Below are positions 19,990 through 29,200 of a stretch of DNA of 64,000 nt, piece by piece. Under the pieces are notes generated by a model. That model worked only from the letters and a program-made list of their open reading frames with translations, searched no databases and was not told where the DNA came from. The DNA comes from Parvularcula bermudensis HTCC2503 (GTDB lineage Bacteria; Pseudomonadota; Alphaproteobacteria; Caulobacterales; Parvularculaceae): the NCBI RefSeq assembly GCF_000152825.2, contig NC_014414.1, positions 1,364,001 through 1,428,000 of the forward strand. Reading direction: 5' to 3'. Every line of letters starts with the position of its first letter. Within the stretch, counting starts at the first letter, position 1. Made by a program: the position numbers and the translations under genes.

Positions 19990-20033
19990 GGGTCTGAAGG
20001 AAAGGGGGGGCGGGCCGAGCCCCCCTGCCTCTC

Positions 20034-20765
20034 CTATTTCGGCATTTCCCGCATACTGACAAAGGCATCACGGATCGCATTTGACCAGGCCTCTGACAGG
20101 GCGTGAAAGTTTTGGTCTTCCGCCTCGATGCGACGGAATTCGCTGAAGGAGAGCGTATCGGCCTCCAACACACAGAGATCGAGGGGCATCCCGACGGAGA
20201 GATTCGACCGTAAGGTTGAATCCATCGACAAGAAGGCGGCTGTTTTCGCGTCTTCGAGGGTCGTCTCTGTGGAAATCACGCGGTCAAGAATGGGCTTGCC
20301 GTATTTGAACCCACCGATCTGGAAGAACGTCGTATCGTCGGTCGCTTCGATGAAATTCCCCGCCGAATAGATCATGAAGAGCCGCGGGCTGTCGCCTTTG
20401 GTCTGGCCTGACAGGATGATGCTGGAGGCGGCGCTTTCCCCCGCATTGCTGATGCCGAGGCTGTAGCGGTTCATAACCTCGGTCATGGTCGAGGCAATGA
20501 CCTCGGCACAGCGATAGAGATTGGCGGCCGTGAGGATCGTTTCGCCGGTAAAGGTGTCGTCGTCGATCCGCTCTTGCAGCAGGGTCATGACGGATTGCGT
20601 GATCGACAAATTCCCGGCGGTCATCATGCACAAGGAGCGTTCCCCCGGCACATCCCACACAAACATTTTCTTGAATTTCGAAATACTGTCGATCCCGGCG
20701 TTCGTTCGGGTGTCGGACAGCATCACAAGGCCCTCGCCCACGCGGATAGCGACGCAATAGGTCAT
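20034..20765 (-). CDS. Anbu, ancestral proteasome-like peptidase
   Basis: A 243-residue Ntn-hydrolase of the Anbu (proteasome-type protease) family. The Met is followed directly by Thr2 (MTYCVAIRVGEGLVMLSDTR), the expected N-terminal nucleophile, and LSDTRTNAGIDSISKFKKMF and MMTAGNLSITQSVM are family phrases. The C-terminal half has YSAGNFIEATDDTTFFQIGG and KYGKPILDRVI. Anbu forms open ring or helix-like assemblies and is distinct from HslV and the 20S proteasome. In known genomes it travels with transglutaminase, alpha-E and circularly permuted ATP-grasp genes. Here it is divergent from a DUF2126 transglutaminase, 181 bases away, which supports a shared process. Confidence 0.9.
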   Translation of the reverse strand: MTYCVAIRVGEGLVMLSDTRTNAGIDSISKFKKMFVWDVPGERSLCMMTAGNLSITQSVMTLLQERIDDDTFTGETILTAANLYRCAEVIASTMTEVMNRYSLGISNAGESAASSIILSGQTKGDSPRLFMIYSAGNFIEATDDTTFFQIGGFKYGKPILDRVISTETTLEDAKTAAFLSMDSTLRSNLSVGMPLDLCVLEADTLSFSEFRRIEAEDQNFHALSEAWSNAIRDAFVSMREMPK

Positions 20766-20946
20766 GATGATCTCTTCATAATTGGCCTGGGAGTTTACTG
20801 GCTTTCCTCGCGGGGCACAGCTTTTTTCGATTCAAGAAGCGAAAATACGGCAAACGCGTAGGACGACAGGGAGTCCCGTTGCATTGCACCCAATTAAGCA
20901 ACACTCTGCTGGTATCGCGCTGCGCGCATAAAGGAAGTCCCTGTCT

Positions 20947-23900
20947 ATGTCGATCGATGTCGCCCTGCACCATGTTACTCGGTACGATTATGAGCGGCCC
21001 ATCCAACTTTATCCGCAGATCGTGCGGTTGCGGCCGGCGCCGCATGCGCGGACTTCGATCCTCAGCTATTCGCTGAAGGTGACGCCGAGCGATCATTTCA
21101 TCAATTGGCAGCAGGACCCTTTCGGCAATTATCAGGCGCGGCTTGTCTTTCCCGAGCGGACAAAGACCTTTGAGGTTGCCGTCGATCTTGTCGCCAGCAT
21201 GGAGGCGATCAACCCGTTCGATTTCTTCCTTGAGGAAGACGCGTTCCACGTCCCCTTTTCCTACGACAAGGATCTAAAGGTCGAACTCGAACCCTATCTC
21301 AAACCTGTTGGGGAGGGGCCGGCCTTCGACGCGTTGAAGGCGTGGACGAAAAAAATCTTTTTGGAGACCGCAGGGGCGTCGGAGGATGATCGGCTGCGCA
21401 CTATCGACTTTCTGGTGCAGGTGAATCAGCGTCTCAACCAGGATATTTCCTACACCGTTAGGATGGAGCCGGGGGTTCAGACCCCCGAGGACACGCTCAC
21501 CTTGAAGTCTGGCTCGTGCCGGGATTCGGGATGGTTGCTCGTCGCCCTCCTGCGCGAAGTGGGCCTCGCGGCGCGGTTCGTCTCTGGCTATCTGATCCAG
21601 CTGAAGGCGGACCGGCAGAACGCGTCGGGCCTCAACGGACCGGCGGAGGATTTCACCGACCTCCACGCCTGGACCGAGGTCTATGTTCCCGGTGCGGGCT
21701 GGATCGGTCTTGACCCGACCTCTGGGCTGTTTGCGGGGGAGGGGCACATCCCCCTGGCGGCAACACCGGCCCCCTCCAGCGCGGCGCCAATCAGCGGCGC
21801 GGTTGAGCCCTGCGAGGCGGAGCTGTTCTTCGACATGACCGTCAAGCGGGTGAGAGAGACCCCGCGGGTCACAAAGCCCCTCAGCGATGAGCAATGGGCC
21901 GCCATCGATAAAGCGGGTCAGGCGGTGGACGAACAGCTTGTCGCCCATGATGTTCGGCTGACCATGGGCGGAGAGCCGACCTTCGTGTCATCCGATGACC
22001 GCGATGCCGATGAGTGGAACATTGCGGCGGTGGGGCCGACGAAAGCGGCCTTTGCCGATAAGTTGATCCGGCGCCTCAGGGATCGTTTTGCCCCCGAGGG
22101 CTTTCTTCACCACGGGCAAGGCAAGTGGTATCCCGGTGAGCAATTACCGCGCTGGGCCTATGGGCTCTATTGGCGCAAGGACGGCTATCCGACATGGGAA
22201 AGTCCCGCGCTGATCGCGCCGGTCGCCCCGGAAACCCCCGCCACCGCGGAACAGGCCCAGCGGTTTTCCCACGCCTTGGCCGCCAATCTTGAAATCGACG
22301 CTGACTTCGTTGGCGAGGCCTTCGAAGATCCCGCCGAGTTTATGCTGCGTGAACAGAAATTGGCGCCGAATGTCGACCCCATCGACAACAAGCTCGACGA
22401 GCCGGAGGAGCGGCAACGTCTGGCCAAGGTGTTCAGCCGCGGGCTCAGTTCTCCCTCGGCCTATGTTCTGCCGATCCAACTTGCTCAAGCCCCCGCGAAG
22501 GCCTCCAAGGACATGGCCCAACTCGCCAAACGCCGCCGCCGGTTCAAATGGCGGAGCGAGCGATGGCAGACCCGGCGCGGGCGACTTTATCTGATCCCCG
22601 GGGACAGCCCCGCGGGGTTCAGGTTGCCGCTGCAGTCGCTTGCCTATCTCACCGAAGCGGAGCGATATGTTCAGTATCCCCTCGATCCGGCAACGCCGCG
22701 CGGCCCGCTTCCCACCCGTCGGGGGGAACCGCTGCCCCAGATGCAACGCCATGCCGGGCCGGCATCCACGGCCCCGTTAGGGCCTGTGGGCCAGACCGGG
22801 GGCCAGACCGGCGGGGCGCCGATGCCTGTTGATATTCCCGCCTGGCCCTATACCCCCACCGAGGAGACCGATGACGAGGTCGATTGGCGCCCGACGGTCG
22901 AAGGACATTGGGCCTATGCGGATGCGGTGCCCGGCGGCGTTTTCGCCCCGACGCCGAATGTCCGTACCGCGATTACCATCGAGCCGCGGAATGGTGTGCT
23001 GTGCGTTTTCATGCCGCCAGCCTCCACTGCCGATGAATATATCGATCTCGTTCATGCCGTCGAAGACACGGCCACCGAATTGGGTATCCCAATCCATATC
23101 GAGGGATATCCGCCCCCCGACGATCCGCGGTTGAATGTGGTCAAGGTCACCCCCGACCCTGGCGTGATCGAAGTCAATATCCAGCCTGCCGCGAGTTGGG
23201 CCGAGCAGTGTGAGATTACGCGGACCATCTATGAGGAAGCCGAGGCGTGCGGGCTGGAAGCGTCAAAATTCCTGCTTGACGGTCGGCCCACCGGATCGGG
23301 CGGCGGGGCCCATGTGGTCGTCGGCGGCGCCACCCCCCTCGACAGCCCGTTTCTGCGGCGCCCGGACGTTCTTGAGTCCCTCATTCGGTTCTGGCAAAAT
23401 CATCCGAGCCTTTCCTATTTTTTCTCAGGGACGTTTATCGGTCCGACCAGCCAAGCACCGCGGGTGGATGAGGCACGGCAGAACAGCCTTTATGAGCTCG
23501 ATATCGCGCTCAATCAGATCCCCCATCCCTCATCGTCCACAGGCTATGACGCGCCGCCATGGCTGATCGACCGTTTGTTGCGGAACCTTTTGGTCGACGT
23601 CGCCGGCAATACCCACCGCGCGGAAATCTGTATCGATAAGCTCTACAGCCCCGACGGTCCTACCGGCCGTCTCGGTCTGGTCGAATTTCGCGCGTTCGAG
23701 ATGCCCCCCCATGCGGAAATGAATCTCGCCCAGCAATTGTTGCTCAGAGCCCTCATCGCCTGGTTCTGGCAGCACCCTTATACCCGTCCGCTGATCCGCT
23801 TCGGCAATGCGCTCCACGATCGGTTCATGCTGCCTTTCTATCTGCGCAAGGATTTCAACGAGGTCTTGAGCGAATTGTCCGAGGGGTTGGGGATCAAGAT

Positions 23901-24477
23901 GGATCCCTCCTGGTACGATGCCCAGCACGAGTTCCGCTTCCCCTATTACGGTCAGATCACCCACCGCGACATCACGCTCTCCTTGCGCGGCGCGCTTGAG
24001 CCGTGGCCGGTCTTGGGAGAGGAGGGGGGGGCCTCCGGGACAGCGCGCTTCGTCGACAGCTCGGTCGAGCGCCTGGAGGTCATGGTCGAAGGCGATCCGG
24101 GCTCGCGCTATCAGATTGCGTGTCAGGGCTATCGCGTGCCGCTGCAGCGAACCGATGAGTTCGCCAAGCAGGTTTCCGGCGTGCGATTCCGGACGTGGTT
24201 GCCCTCGTCTTGTCTGCATCCGACGATCAAACCGCACTCGCCCCTGATCTTCGATATTGTCGATACCTGGACGGGCCGCTCTCTTGGGGGATGCACCTAT
24301 TATTCCACCCATCCAGGGGGGCGGAATTTCGAATTCCAGCCCGTCAACGCCCTGGAGGCGGAGGGCCGACGGCGAGCGCGTTTTGCCACGATGGGACATA
24401 CCCCCGGCCCGTTCACGTTGAACGAGCCACGGGCGAGTGAGGAATTTCCCGTGACCCTGGATCTCATGCGGCAGTAA
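20947..24477 (+). CDS. Giant transglutaminase-like protein with DUF2126 domain
   Basis: A 1176-residue protein. The N-terminal transglutaminase part (about 1–300) has the beta-sandwich opening HHVTRYDYERPIQLYPQIVR and the Cys-His-Asp triad C191 (SGSCRDSGW), H240 (DLHAWTEV) and D256 (GLDPTSG). The rest is the DUF2126 region: LTMGGEPTFVS, GKWYPGEQLPRWAYGLYWR, LLDGRPTGSGGGAHVVVGG, HPSLSYFFSGTFIGPTSQAP, RAEICIDKLYSP, and a C-terminal FEFQPVNALEAEGRRRARF. AAGGAAG precedes the ATG. A Pro- and Gly-rich linker lies around residues 590–630. No signal peptide is seen, so it is cytoplasmic. The neighbouring Anbu suggests peptide-modifying or peptide-cleaving chemistry; the substrate is unknown. Confidence 0.9.
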   Translation: MSIDVALHHVTRYDYERPIQLYPQIVRLRPAPHARTSILSYSLKVTPSDHFINWQQDPFGNYQARLVFPERTKTFEVAVDLVASMEAINPFDFFLEEDAFHVPFSYDKDLKVELEPYLKPVGEGPAFDALKAWTKKIFLETAGASEDDRLRTIDFLVQVNQRLNQDISYTVRMEPGVQTPEDTLTLKSGSCRDSGWLLVALLREVGLAARFVSGYLIQLKADRQNASGLNGPAEDFTDLHAWTEVYVPGAGWIGLDPTSGLFAGEGHIPLAATPAPSSAAPISGAVEPCEAELFFDMTVKRVRETPRVTKPLSDEQWAAIDKAGQAVDEQLVAHDVRLTMGGEPTFVSSDDRDADEWNIAAVGPTKAAFADKLIRRLRDRFAPEGFLHHGQGKWYPGEQLPRWAYGLYWRKDGYPTWESPALIAPVAPETPATAEQAQRFSHALAANLEIDADFVGEAFEDPAEFMLREQKLAPNVDPIDNKLDEPEERQRLAKVFSRGLSSPSAYVLPIQLAQAPAKASKDMAQLAKRRRRFKWRSERWQTRRGRLYLIPGDSPAGFRLPLQSLAYLTEAERYVQYPLDPATPRGPLPTRRGEPLPQMQRHAGPASTAPLGPVGQTGGQTGGAPMPVDIPAWPYTPTEETDDEVDWRPTVEGHWAYADAVPGGVFAPTPNVRTAITIEPRNGVLCVFMPPASTADEYIDLVHAVEDTATELGIPIHIEGYPPPDDPRLNVVKVTPDPGVIEVNIQPAASWAEQCEITRTIYEEAEACGLEASKFLLDGRPTGSGGGAHVVVGGATPLDSPFLRRPDVLESLIRFWQNHPSLSYFFSGTFIGPTSQAPRVDEARQNSLYELDIALNQIPHPSSSTGYDAPPWLIDRLLRNLLVDVAGNTHRAEICIDKLYSPDGPTGRLGLVEFRAFEMPPHAEMNLAQQLLLRALIAWFWQHPYTRPLIRFGNALHDRFMLPFYLRKDFNEVLSELSEGLGIKMDPSWYDAQHEFRFPYYGQITHRDITLSLRGALEPWPVLGEEGGASGTARFVDSSVERLEVMVEGDPGSRYQIACQGYRVPLQRTDEFAKQVSGVRFRTWLPSSCLHPTIKPHSPLIFDIVDTWTGRSLGGCTYYSTHPGGRNFEFQPVNALEAEGRRRARFATMGHTPGPFTLNEPRASEEFPVTLDLMRQ

Positions 24478-24515
24478 GAGCCGCCTGGGTCACGGATGGG
24501 AGAAAGGGCACCGCG

Positions 24516-24896
24516 ATGTTTTTCGAGAAAGATATCTTCAAGCGCACCAAGCGTGGGGCCTATTTCCGTGAGGAAATTTCGACCCACCACCACACCCAAC
24601 TGGTACTGATGTCGGTCAATCCCGGCGATGATATCGGCGAGGAGAGCCACGATGTCGATCAGGTCCTGATCTTTGTGGAGGGGCGCGGCAAAGCGATCGT
24701 GGGGGACGAGACCTTTAAAGTGAAAAAGGGCAGCCTCGTTGTGGTGCCGGCGGGCGCTGTCCACAATTTCATCGCCCAGGGGCGCAAACCTCTCAAACTC
24801 TTCACCCTCTATTCGCCGCCTGAGGAGCCTGTGGGAACGATCCACAAGACGAAGCAAGAGGCTGTGGCCGCCGAGGCGGCTCATCACAGCGACTGA
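24516..24896 (+). CDS. Small cupin-domain protein
   Basis: A 126-residue single cupin. The two cupin motifs are visible: GEESHDVDQVLIFVEGRG supplies His and Glu-like ligands around residues 42–59, and the second motif is PAGAVHNFIAQG with its His at about residue 83. SLVVVPAG marks the barrel strand. It should bind a divalent metal and perhaps a small ligand; the reaction is unknown. It lies 38 bases after the DUF2126 gene on the same strand with AAGGG before the ATG, so it is probably in that operon. Confidence 0.82.
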   Translation: MFFEKDIFKRTKRGAYFREEISTHHHTQLVLMSVNPGDDIGEESHDVDQVLIFVEGRGKAIVGDETFKVKKGSLVVVPAGAVHNFIAQGRKPLKLFTLYSPPEEPVGTIHKTKQEAVAAEAAHHSD

Positions 24897-24982
24897 GAGG
24901 CGATACCGCCCCGCCGCATTGTGATCCTCTCGCCGACATCATCGGTTTTCAGCCGGCGGCCAGGTCAGGCGTGGTCTGAGGG

Positions 24983-25058
24983 TGGTAGGCCCGGAGGGAC
25001 TCGAACCCCCAACCTAGCGGTTATGAGCCGCCAGCTCTAACCATTGAGCTACAGGCCC
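24983..25058 (-). tRNA. tRNA with CAT anticodon, probably tRNA-Ile2
   Basis: The minus strand folds into a complete cloverleaf. The acceptor GGGCCTG pairs with CGGGCCT (a G·U at position 1–72), followed by the D arm GCTC…GAGC, anticodon stem GGCGG/CCGCT with loop CTCATAA, T arm GGGGG/CCCTC with TTCGAGT, and an encoded CCA. The anticodon is CAT at 25023–25025. The short D loop (AATGGTTA) and CTCATAA loop resemble bacterial tRNA-Ile2, whose C34 is changed to lysidine, more than elongator or initiator tRNA-Met; Met remains possible. Confidence 0.88.
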
Positions 25059-25385
25059 CGACCGTGCGCAGCTCTATCAGCTTTCCCAGTGCGAGGGTAG
25101 CTCGCCGGACGAGAGCGATGAATGGCTGTGGATGGGCACAGCTGACAACAAAAACGCAGCGGCCCGATTGTCCCGCCCGATCCGGCCGGGGGCGGCAGAC
25201 GGTGAGCGTTTTCCTGATCTGGCCCGACCCACAAACCGCGATCCTGTGTTTCCTTTGGCGCGGCATCGGCCCACATGTCAGCTGGCATTGCGTGGGGTCT
25301 ATACATTGTATAGATCGCTGGCACAGCCAATGTTGAGAGCGGAGCTGTCCGACAGGGACGGCGCGGCCACAGGAAGGAGACACCC
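25059..25385. other. 327-base gap before the beta-oxidation operon
   Basis: No gene is supported here. It contains the promoter region of the tRNA (read leftward), the palindrome at 25298–25314, a possible promoter overlapping it, and an AAGGAGA ribosome site directly before the thiolase ATG. Confidence 0.5.
25298..25314 (+). promoter_or_regulatory. Palindromic operator candidate upstream of the thiolase gene
   Basis: TCTATAC–ATT–GTATAGA is a perfect 7-3-7 inverted repeat 71 bases before the ATG. It overlaps a TATAGA sequence that could be a -10 box, with TTGCGT 15 bases before. The position fits repression by a TetR-type fatty-acid regulator, but the regulator is not in the window. Confidence 0.45.
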
Positions 25386-26600
25386 ATGGCAGACGCTTAT
25401 ATTTACGATGCGGTGCGGACGCCTCGCGGCAAGGGGAAGCCTGACGGCTCCTTGCACGAGATTACGCCCGTTCAACTGGCCGCCCAGGTCTTGAATGCGC
25501 TGAATGAGCGTAACGACCTGTCCCGCCAAGCGGTCGACGATGTGATCCTCGGCTGCGTGATGCCAGTGGGGGAGCAAGGATCGAACATTGCCCGGACGGC
25601 GGTGCTGGTTTCTGATCTGCCCCAAGAAACCTCCGGGGTTCAGGTCAATCGGTTCTGTGCCTCCGCGCTTGAGGCGACCAATATGGCCGCAGCCAAGGTC
25701 ATGAGCGGCGAGGCCGACCTGGCCATCGGCGGCGGTGTCGAAGCGATGTCGCGGGTGCCGATGAGCGCTGATGGTGGGGCGCTGTTGTCTGATCCTGCCG
25801 TGAGCTTTGAGCAATATGTCGTCCCACAAGGGATTTCGGCGGATATCATCGCGACCAAATACGGGATCTCGCGGGACGATGCCGATGCCTATGCCGTTGA
25901 GAGCCACAAGCGGGCTGCGGCGAGTTGGGCGCGCGGCGATTTCGACAAGCAAGTCGTCCCCGTCAAAGACGTGATCGGTCTTGAAATTCTGTCCAAGGAT
26001 GAAACGATCCGGCCGGACTCGGACATGCAGGCCATGGGACGCCTCAACCCCGCCTTTGCCGCCCTCGGCGAGCAGATGCCCGGTTTCGATAAGGTCGCCC
26101 TTCAGAAATATCCCGAGCTTGAGCGCATCAACCACATCCACACCGCCGGCAATTCTTCCGGTATCGTCGATGGGGCCGCCGGGGTGCTCGTCGGGACGAA
26201 AGAGATGGGGGAGAAGCTTGGCCTGAAGCCGATTGCCAAGATCCGCGCGATGGCGTCGATTGGGTCAGAGCCCACGATCATGCTCACCGGGCCGGAGTTC
26301 GTGACGAAAAAGGTCCTGGCCCGCTCCGGTATGTCCAAGAACGACATCGATGTTTGGGAGCTGAACGAAGCCTTCGCCTCCGTGGTTCTTCGCTACATGC
26401 AGGCGATGGATATCGACCATGATCAAATGAACGTGAATGGTGGGGCGATCGCCATGGGGCACCCGATGGGCGCAACCGGGGCCATGATCCTCGGTACCGC
26501 AATCGGTGAAATGCACCGTACTGACAAAGAGACCGCACTCGTGACGCTGTGTATCGGCGGCGGCATGGGAACGGCCACCATTCTCGAACGCGTCAGCTAA
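25386..26600 (+). CDS. Acetyl-CoA acyltransferase (thiolase)
   Basis: A 404-residue thiolase for the last step of beta-oxidation. Catalytic residues are visible: nucleophile Cys91 in VNRFCASAL, His359 in [11 protein letters not shown] and Cys389 in TLCIGGGMG. The opening [19 protein letters not shown] and the [12 protein letters not shown] block are typical of FadA/FadI-like enzymes rather than biosynthetic acetoacetyl-CoA thiolase. It is followed after 16 bases by the multifunctional partner at 26617, so the two form the classical degradative pair in one operon. Confidence 0.93.
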   Translation: MADAYIYDAVRTPRGKGKPDGSLHEITPVQLAAQVLNALNERNDLSRQAVDDVILGCVMPVGEQGSNIARTAVLVSDLPQETSGVQVNRFCASALEATNMAAAKVMSGEADLAIGGGVEAMSRVPMSADGGALLSDPAVSFEQYVVPQGISADIIATKYGISRDDADAYAVESHKRAAASWARGDFDKQVVPVKDVIGLEILSKDETIRPDSDMQAMGRLNPAFAALGEQMPGFDKVALQKYPELERINHIHTAGNSSGIVDGAAGVLVGTKEMGEKLGLKPIAKIRAMASIGSEPTIMLTGPEFVTKKVLARSGMSKNDIDVWELNEAFASVVLRYMQAMDIDHDQMNVNGGAIAMGHPMGATGAMILGTAIGEMHRTDKETALVTLCIGGGMGTATILERVS

Positions 26601-26616
26601 TTTCTGGGAGGACAAT

Positions 26617-28830
26617 ATGAGCTATAATACTTTCAGCTTCGACGTTGATTCCGACGGCATCGCTCTTCTGACGATCGACCTTCCGGGACAGTCGATGAAT
26701 GTCTGGAACCAGGATTTGGTCGAAGACTTCGAAAAGATGGCCGACGATTTCATCTCCAACGATGAGATCAAGGGCCTGGTTATCCAATCGGGCAAAGACA
26801 CAGGCTTTTTGGCCGGTGCCGATTTGAACATGATCTCGATGATCCCGCCCGATGCGGATCCTCAATTCATCTTCGATCAGAATTACCGCCTGCAAACTAT
26901 TCTTCGTAAGCTCGAAACCGGCGGGAAGCCGGCGAAAGAGCTGGAGAAGAACCTCGCCAAGGCAAAACCCGTGGCTGTCGCCGTGGACGGATTGGCGCTG
27001 GGCGGCGGTATGGAGCTGGTTCTGGCAGGCCACTATAAGGTCGCGTCCGACAGCGGGAAGACGCAGTTCGGCCAGCCTGAGGTTTTGGTCGGTCTTATTC
27101 CCGGTGCCGGGGGGACCCAACGCATCATGCGCCTTGCCGGTGTGCAGAATGCCATCGAAATCTGCACCCAGGGCAAGAACATGGATGCGGAAAAGGCCAA
27201 ACGTCTTGGGCTGATCGATGAGATCGCGCCGAAAGACGAGATTGTTGCCAAAGCCAAGGAATGGGTGAAGGCCAATCCGAAAGTGGTGCAACCCTGGGAT
27301 CAAAAGAGCTTCAAGATCCCCAATGGGGGCGGCGGCGCCATGAACCCGAAGATCGTGCCGATCTTCGCCGGTGCCAGCGCCATGACCGCCGGGGTCACCA
27401 ATCACAATTACCCCGCGGCCCGGCGTATCCTCTCGGCCGTCTACGAAGGGTCCATCGTTCCGATGGATGTCGCCCTCCGTATTGAGAGCAAATACTTCAC
27501 CCAATGCCTGATGGAGCCGCAATCCCGGAACATGATCCGGACGCTGTTCAAGAACAAGACGGCGGCGGAAAAGGGCATGGCCCGTCCAGAAGGGGTCGAG
27601 AAAACCGACCTCAAAAAGATCGGCGTCCTGGGTGCCGGGATGATGGGCGCGGGGATTGCCTATGTATCCGCCAAGGCGGGTCTTGAGGTCGTCCTGATCG
27701 ACCGGGAACAGGAATATGCCGAAAAGGGCAAAGCTTATTCCGAAAAGCTGAACGAGAAGGGAGTGAAGCGCGGCAAACTTTCCAAGGAGAAGTCCGAGGA
27801 AATGCTGGCGCGCATTACGCCGACCACCGACTATGATCATCTTAAGGATGTCGATCTGATCATTGAGGCTGTGTTCGAGGATCCGGACGTTAAAGCCGAA
27901 ACCATCAAGAAGACCGAGGCGATCATTCCCGACTCAACGGTCTTTGCGACCAATACCTCGACGATTCCCATCGGCGATCTGGCGGAATATTCTTCCCGTG
28001 CCGATAAATTTATTGGGATCCACTTCTTCTCGCCGGTGGATAAAATGCCCCTGGTGGAAATCATCCCGCACGCCAATGGGGGCGATAAGGCGTTGGCCGT
28101 CGCTCTCGATTATGTGGGGAAAATCAAGAAGACCCCCATCGTTGTGGCCGATGCGCGCGGCTTCTACTGCAACTCTTGCGTGGTGCCCTATCTCAACGAA
28201 GCGGCACGCATGGTGATGGAGGGGATCAACCCCGCCTTGATCGACAATGGGGCCCTTCATATGGGCATGCCTGTTGGTCCTTTGGCGCTCATGGATGAGA
28301 CCAGCCAAGAGCTGGGCCTCAATATCGCGCGCTCCCGTCAGAAAGCTGAAGGTGAGAATTATAAGCGCGAGCCTACCGAAGACCTGCTCGAACTCTTCGT
28401 TGAAGAGCTGGGGCGTAAAGGGAAGAAAGTCGGCAAGGGCTTCTACGAATATCCCGAGGATGGATCGAAGAAGTACTTCTGGCCGGGCCTCAAGGAGCAT
28501 TATCCGCTTGCTGAGGAACAACCGACCGTTGAAGAGGTGCAAGAGCGACTGCTCTACGTCAATCTCGTGGCGGCGGCCCGGATGTATGCCCAGGGTGTGG
28601 TGCATGATCCACAATCGGCGGATCTCGGCGCGATCTTTGGCTGGGGCTTCTGTCCCTGGACCGGCGGCCCGATGAGCTACATCGATATGATCGGTCTCGA
28701 TAAGTTCGTCGAAACCGCCGACAAACTGGCCACGAAGCACGGCTGGCTCTATGAGCCGCCGGAAATGTTCCGTGAGCTGGCGAAAAAAGGAACGACCCTT
28801 TACGGTGAGTACGATAAAAAAGCGGCCTAA
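26617..28830 (+). CDS. Fatty-acid oxidation multifunctional protein (enoyl-CoA hydratase / 3-hydroxyacyl-CoA dehydrogenase)
   Basis: A 737-residue two-domain enzyme of the FadJ/FadB class. The N-terminal crotonase domain (about 1–200) has AGADLNMI, GGGMELVLAG with Glu133 and PEVLVGLIPGAGGTQR with Glu155 as probable catalytic acids. The dehydrogenase begins near residue 334 with VLGAGMMGAGIAYVSAKAGL, has His469 in GIHFFSPVDKMPLVEII, and continues with DARGFYCNS and a duplicated C-terminal helical domain. It hydrates 2-enoyl-CoA and oxidises the product with NAD in the cytoplasm. GGGAGG precedes the ATG. It is the second gene of the thiolase operon, closed by a strong terminator. Confidence 0.94.
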   Translation: MSYNTFSFDVDSDGIALLTIDLPGQSMNVWNQDLVEDFEKMADDFISNDEIKGLVIQSGKDTGFLAGADLNMISMIPPDADPQFIFDQNYRLQTILRKLETGGKPAKELEKNLAKAKPVAVAVDGLALGGGMELVLAGHYKVASDSGKTQFGQPEVLVGLIPGAGGTQRIMRLAGVQNAIEICTQGKNMDAEKAKRLGLIDEIAPKDEIVAKAKEWVKANPKVVQPWDQKSFKIPNGGGGAMNPKIVPIFAGASAMTAGVTNHNYPAARRILSAVYEGSIVPMDVALRIESKYFTQCLMEPQSRNMIRTLFKNKTAAEKGMARPEGVEKTDLKKIGVLGAGMMGAGIAYVSAKAGLEVVLIDREQEYAEKGKAYSEKLNEKGVKRGKLSKEKSEEMLARITPTTDYDHLKDVDLIIEAVFEDPDVKAETIKKTEAIIPDSTVFATNTSTIPIGDLAEYSSRADKFIGIHFFSPVDKMPLVEIIPHANGGDKALAVALDYVGKIKKTPIVVADARGFYCNSCVVPYLNEAARMVMEGINPALIDNGALHMGMPVGPLALMDETSQELGLNIARSRQKAEGENYKREPTEDLLELFVEELGRKGKKVGKGFYEYPEDGSKKYFWPGLKEHYPLAEEQPTVEEVQERLLYVNLVAAARMYAQGVVHDPQSADLGAIFGWGFCPWTGGPMSYIDMIGLDKFVETADKLATKHGWLYEPPEMFRELAKKGTTLYGEYDKKAA

Positions 28831-28854
28831 AATGCGGCTGATTTTCTAATCCAT

Positions 28855-28886
28855 AAAGGCGTGTCCTCCGGGCACGCCTTTTTTTT
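28855..28886 (+). terminator. Intrinsic terminator of the beta-oxidation operon
   Basis: AAAGGCGTGTCC and GGGCACGCCTTT form a long stem around a three-base loop (one U·G pair), running into eight T. It starts 24 bases after the stop codon. Confidence 0.92.
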
Positions 28887-29200
28887 AGGCTACAGGGGAG
28901 GGGTGGCAGGCAGTCACGGTGCGTCGGCGACCCCTCGGCGATCACTGCGCGTGGTTCCTCGCACCAGATGCGCTGTATGCGCTGTGCAGGGATGTTACAG
29001 GCCTTGATTGAGGAGAGGTGACCACCCGCAACACGCCAAAGTGTGCATGAAGAGTGTTCTCTCTTTAAAGGCGAATTTGCCCTCCAAAATTTCATTTACG
29101 GCTCAGCACTTTAGCGCTGGACAAATATCCGCGCGAAAGTTACCGACAAAAATGTCTGTAACTAGTGTCGGCAATATGCCCACTCATCAGGAGTCATTCG
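28887..29200. promoter_or_regulatory. Gap with a palindrome before the secreted protein gene
   Basis: This 314-base stretch carries no convincing ORF. Its right third is AT-rich and contains the imperfect palindrome GTTACCGACA–AAAA–TGTCTGTAAC (29139–29162, one mismatch), 38 bases before the ATG. That is a good position for a dyad operator or an overlapping promoter element. AGGAG lies nine bases before the start codon. The left part holds GC-rich sequence without a recognisable motif. Confidence 0.45.

Noticed and set aside
23530-24399. 289-codon ORF antisense to the DUF2126 gene
   Set aside because: Antisense shadow with compositional bias only.
26593-27840. 415-codon ORF antisense to the FadJ-like gene
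   Set aside because: A shadow frame of a GC-rich gene with clear crotonase and dehydrogenase motifs on the plus strand.
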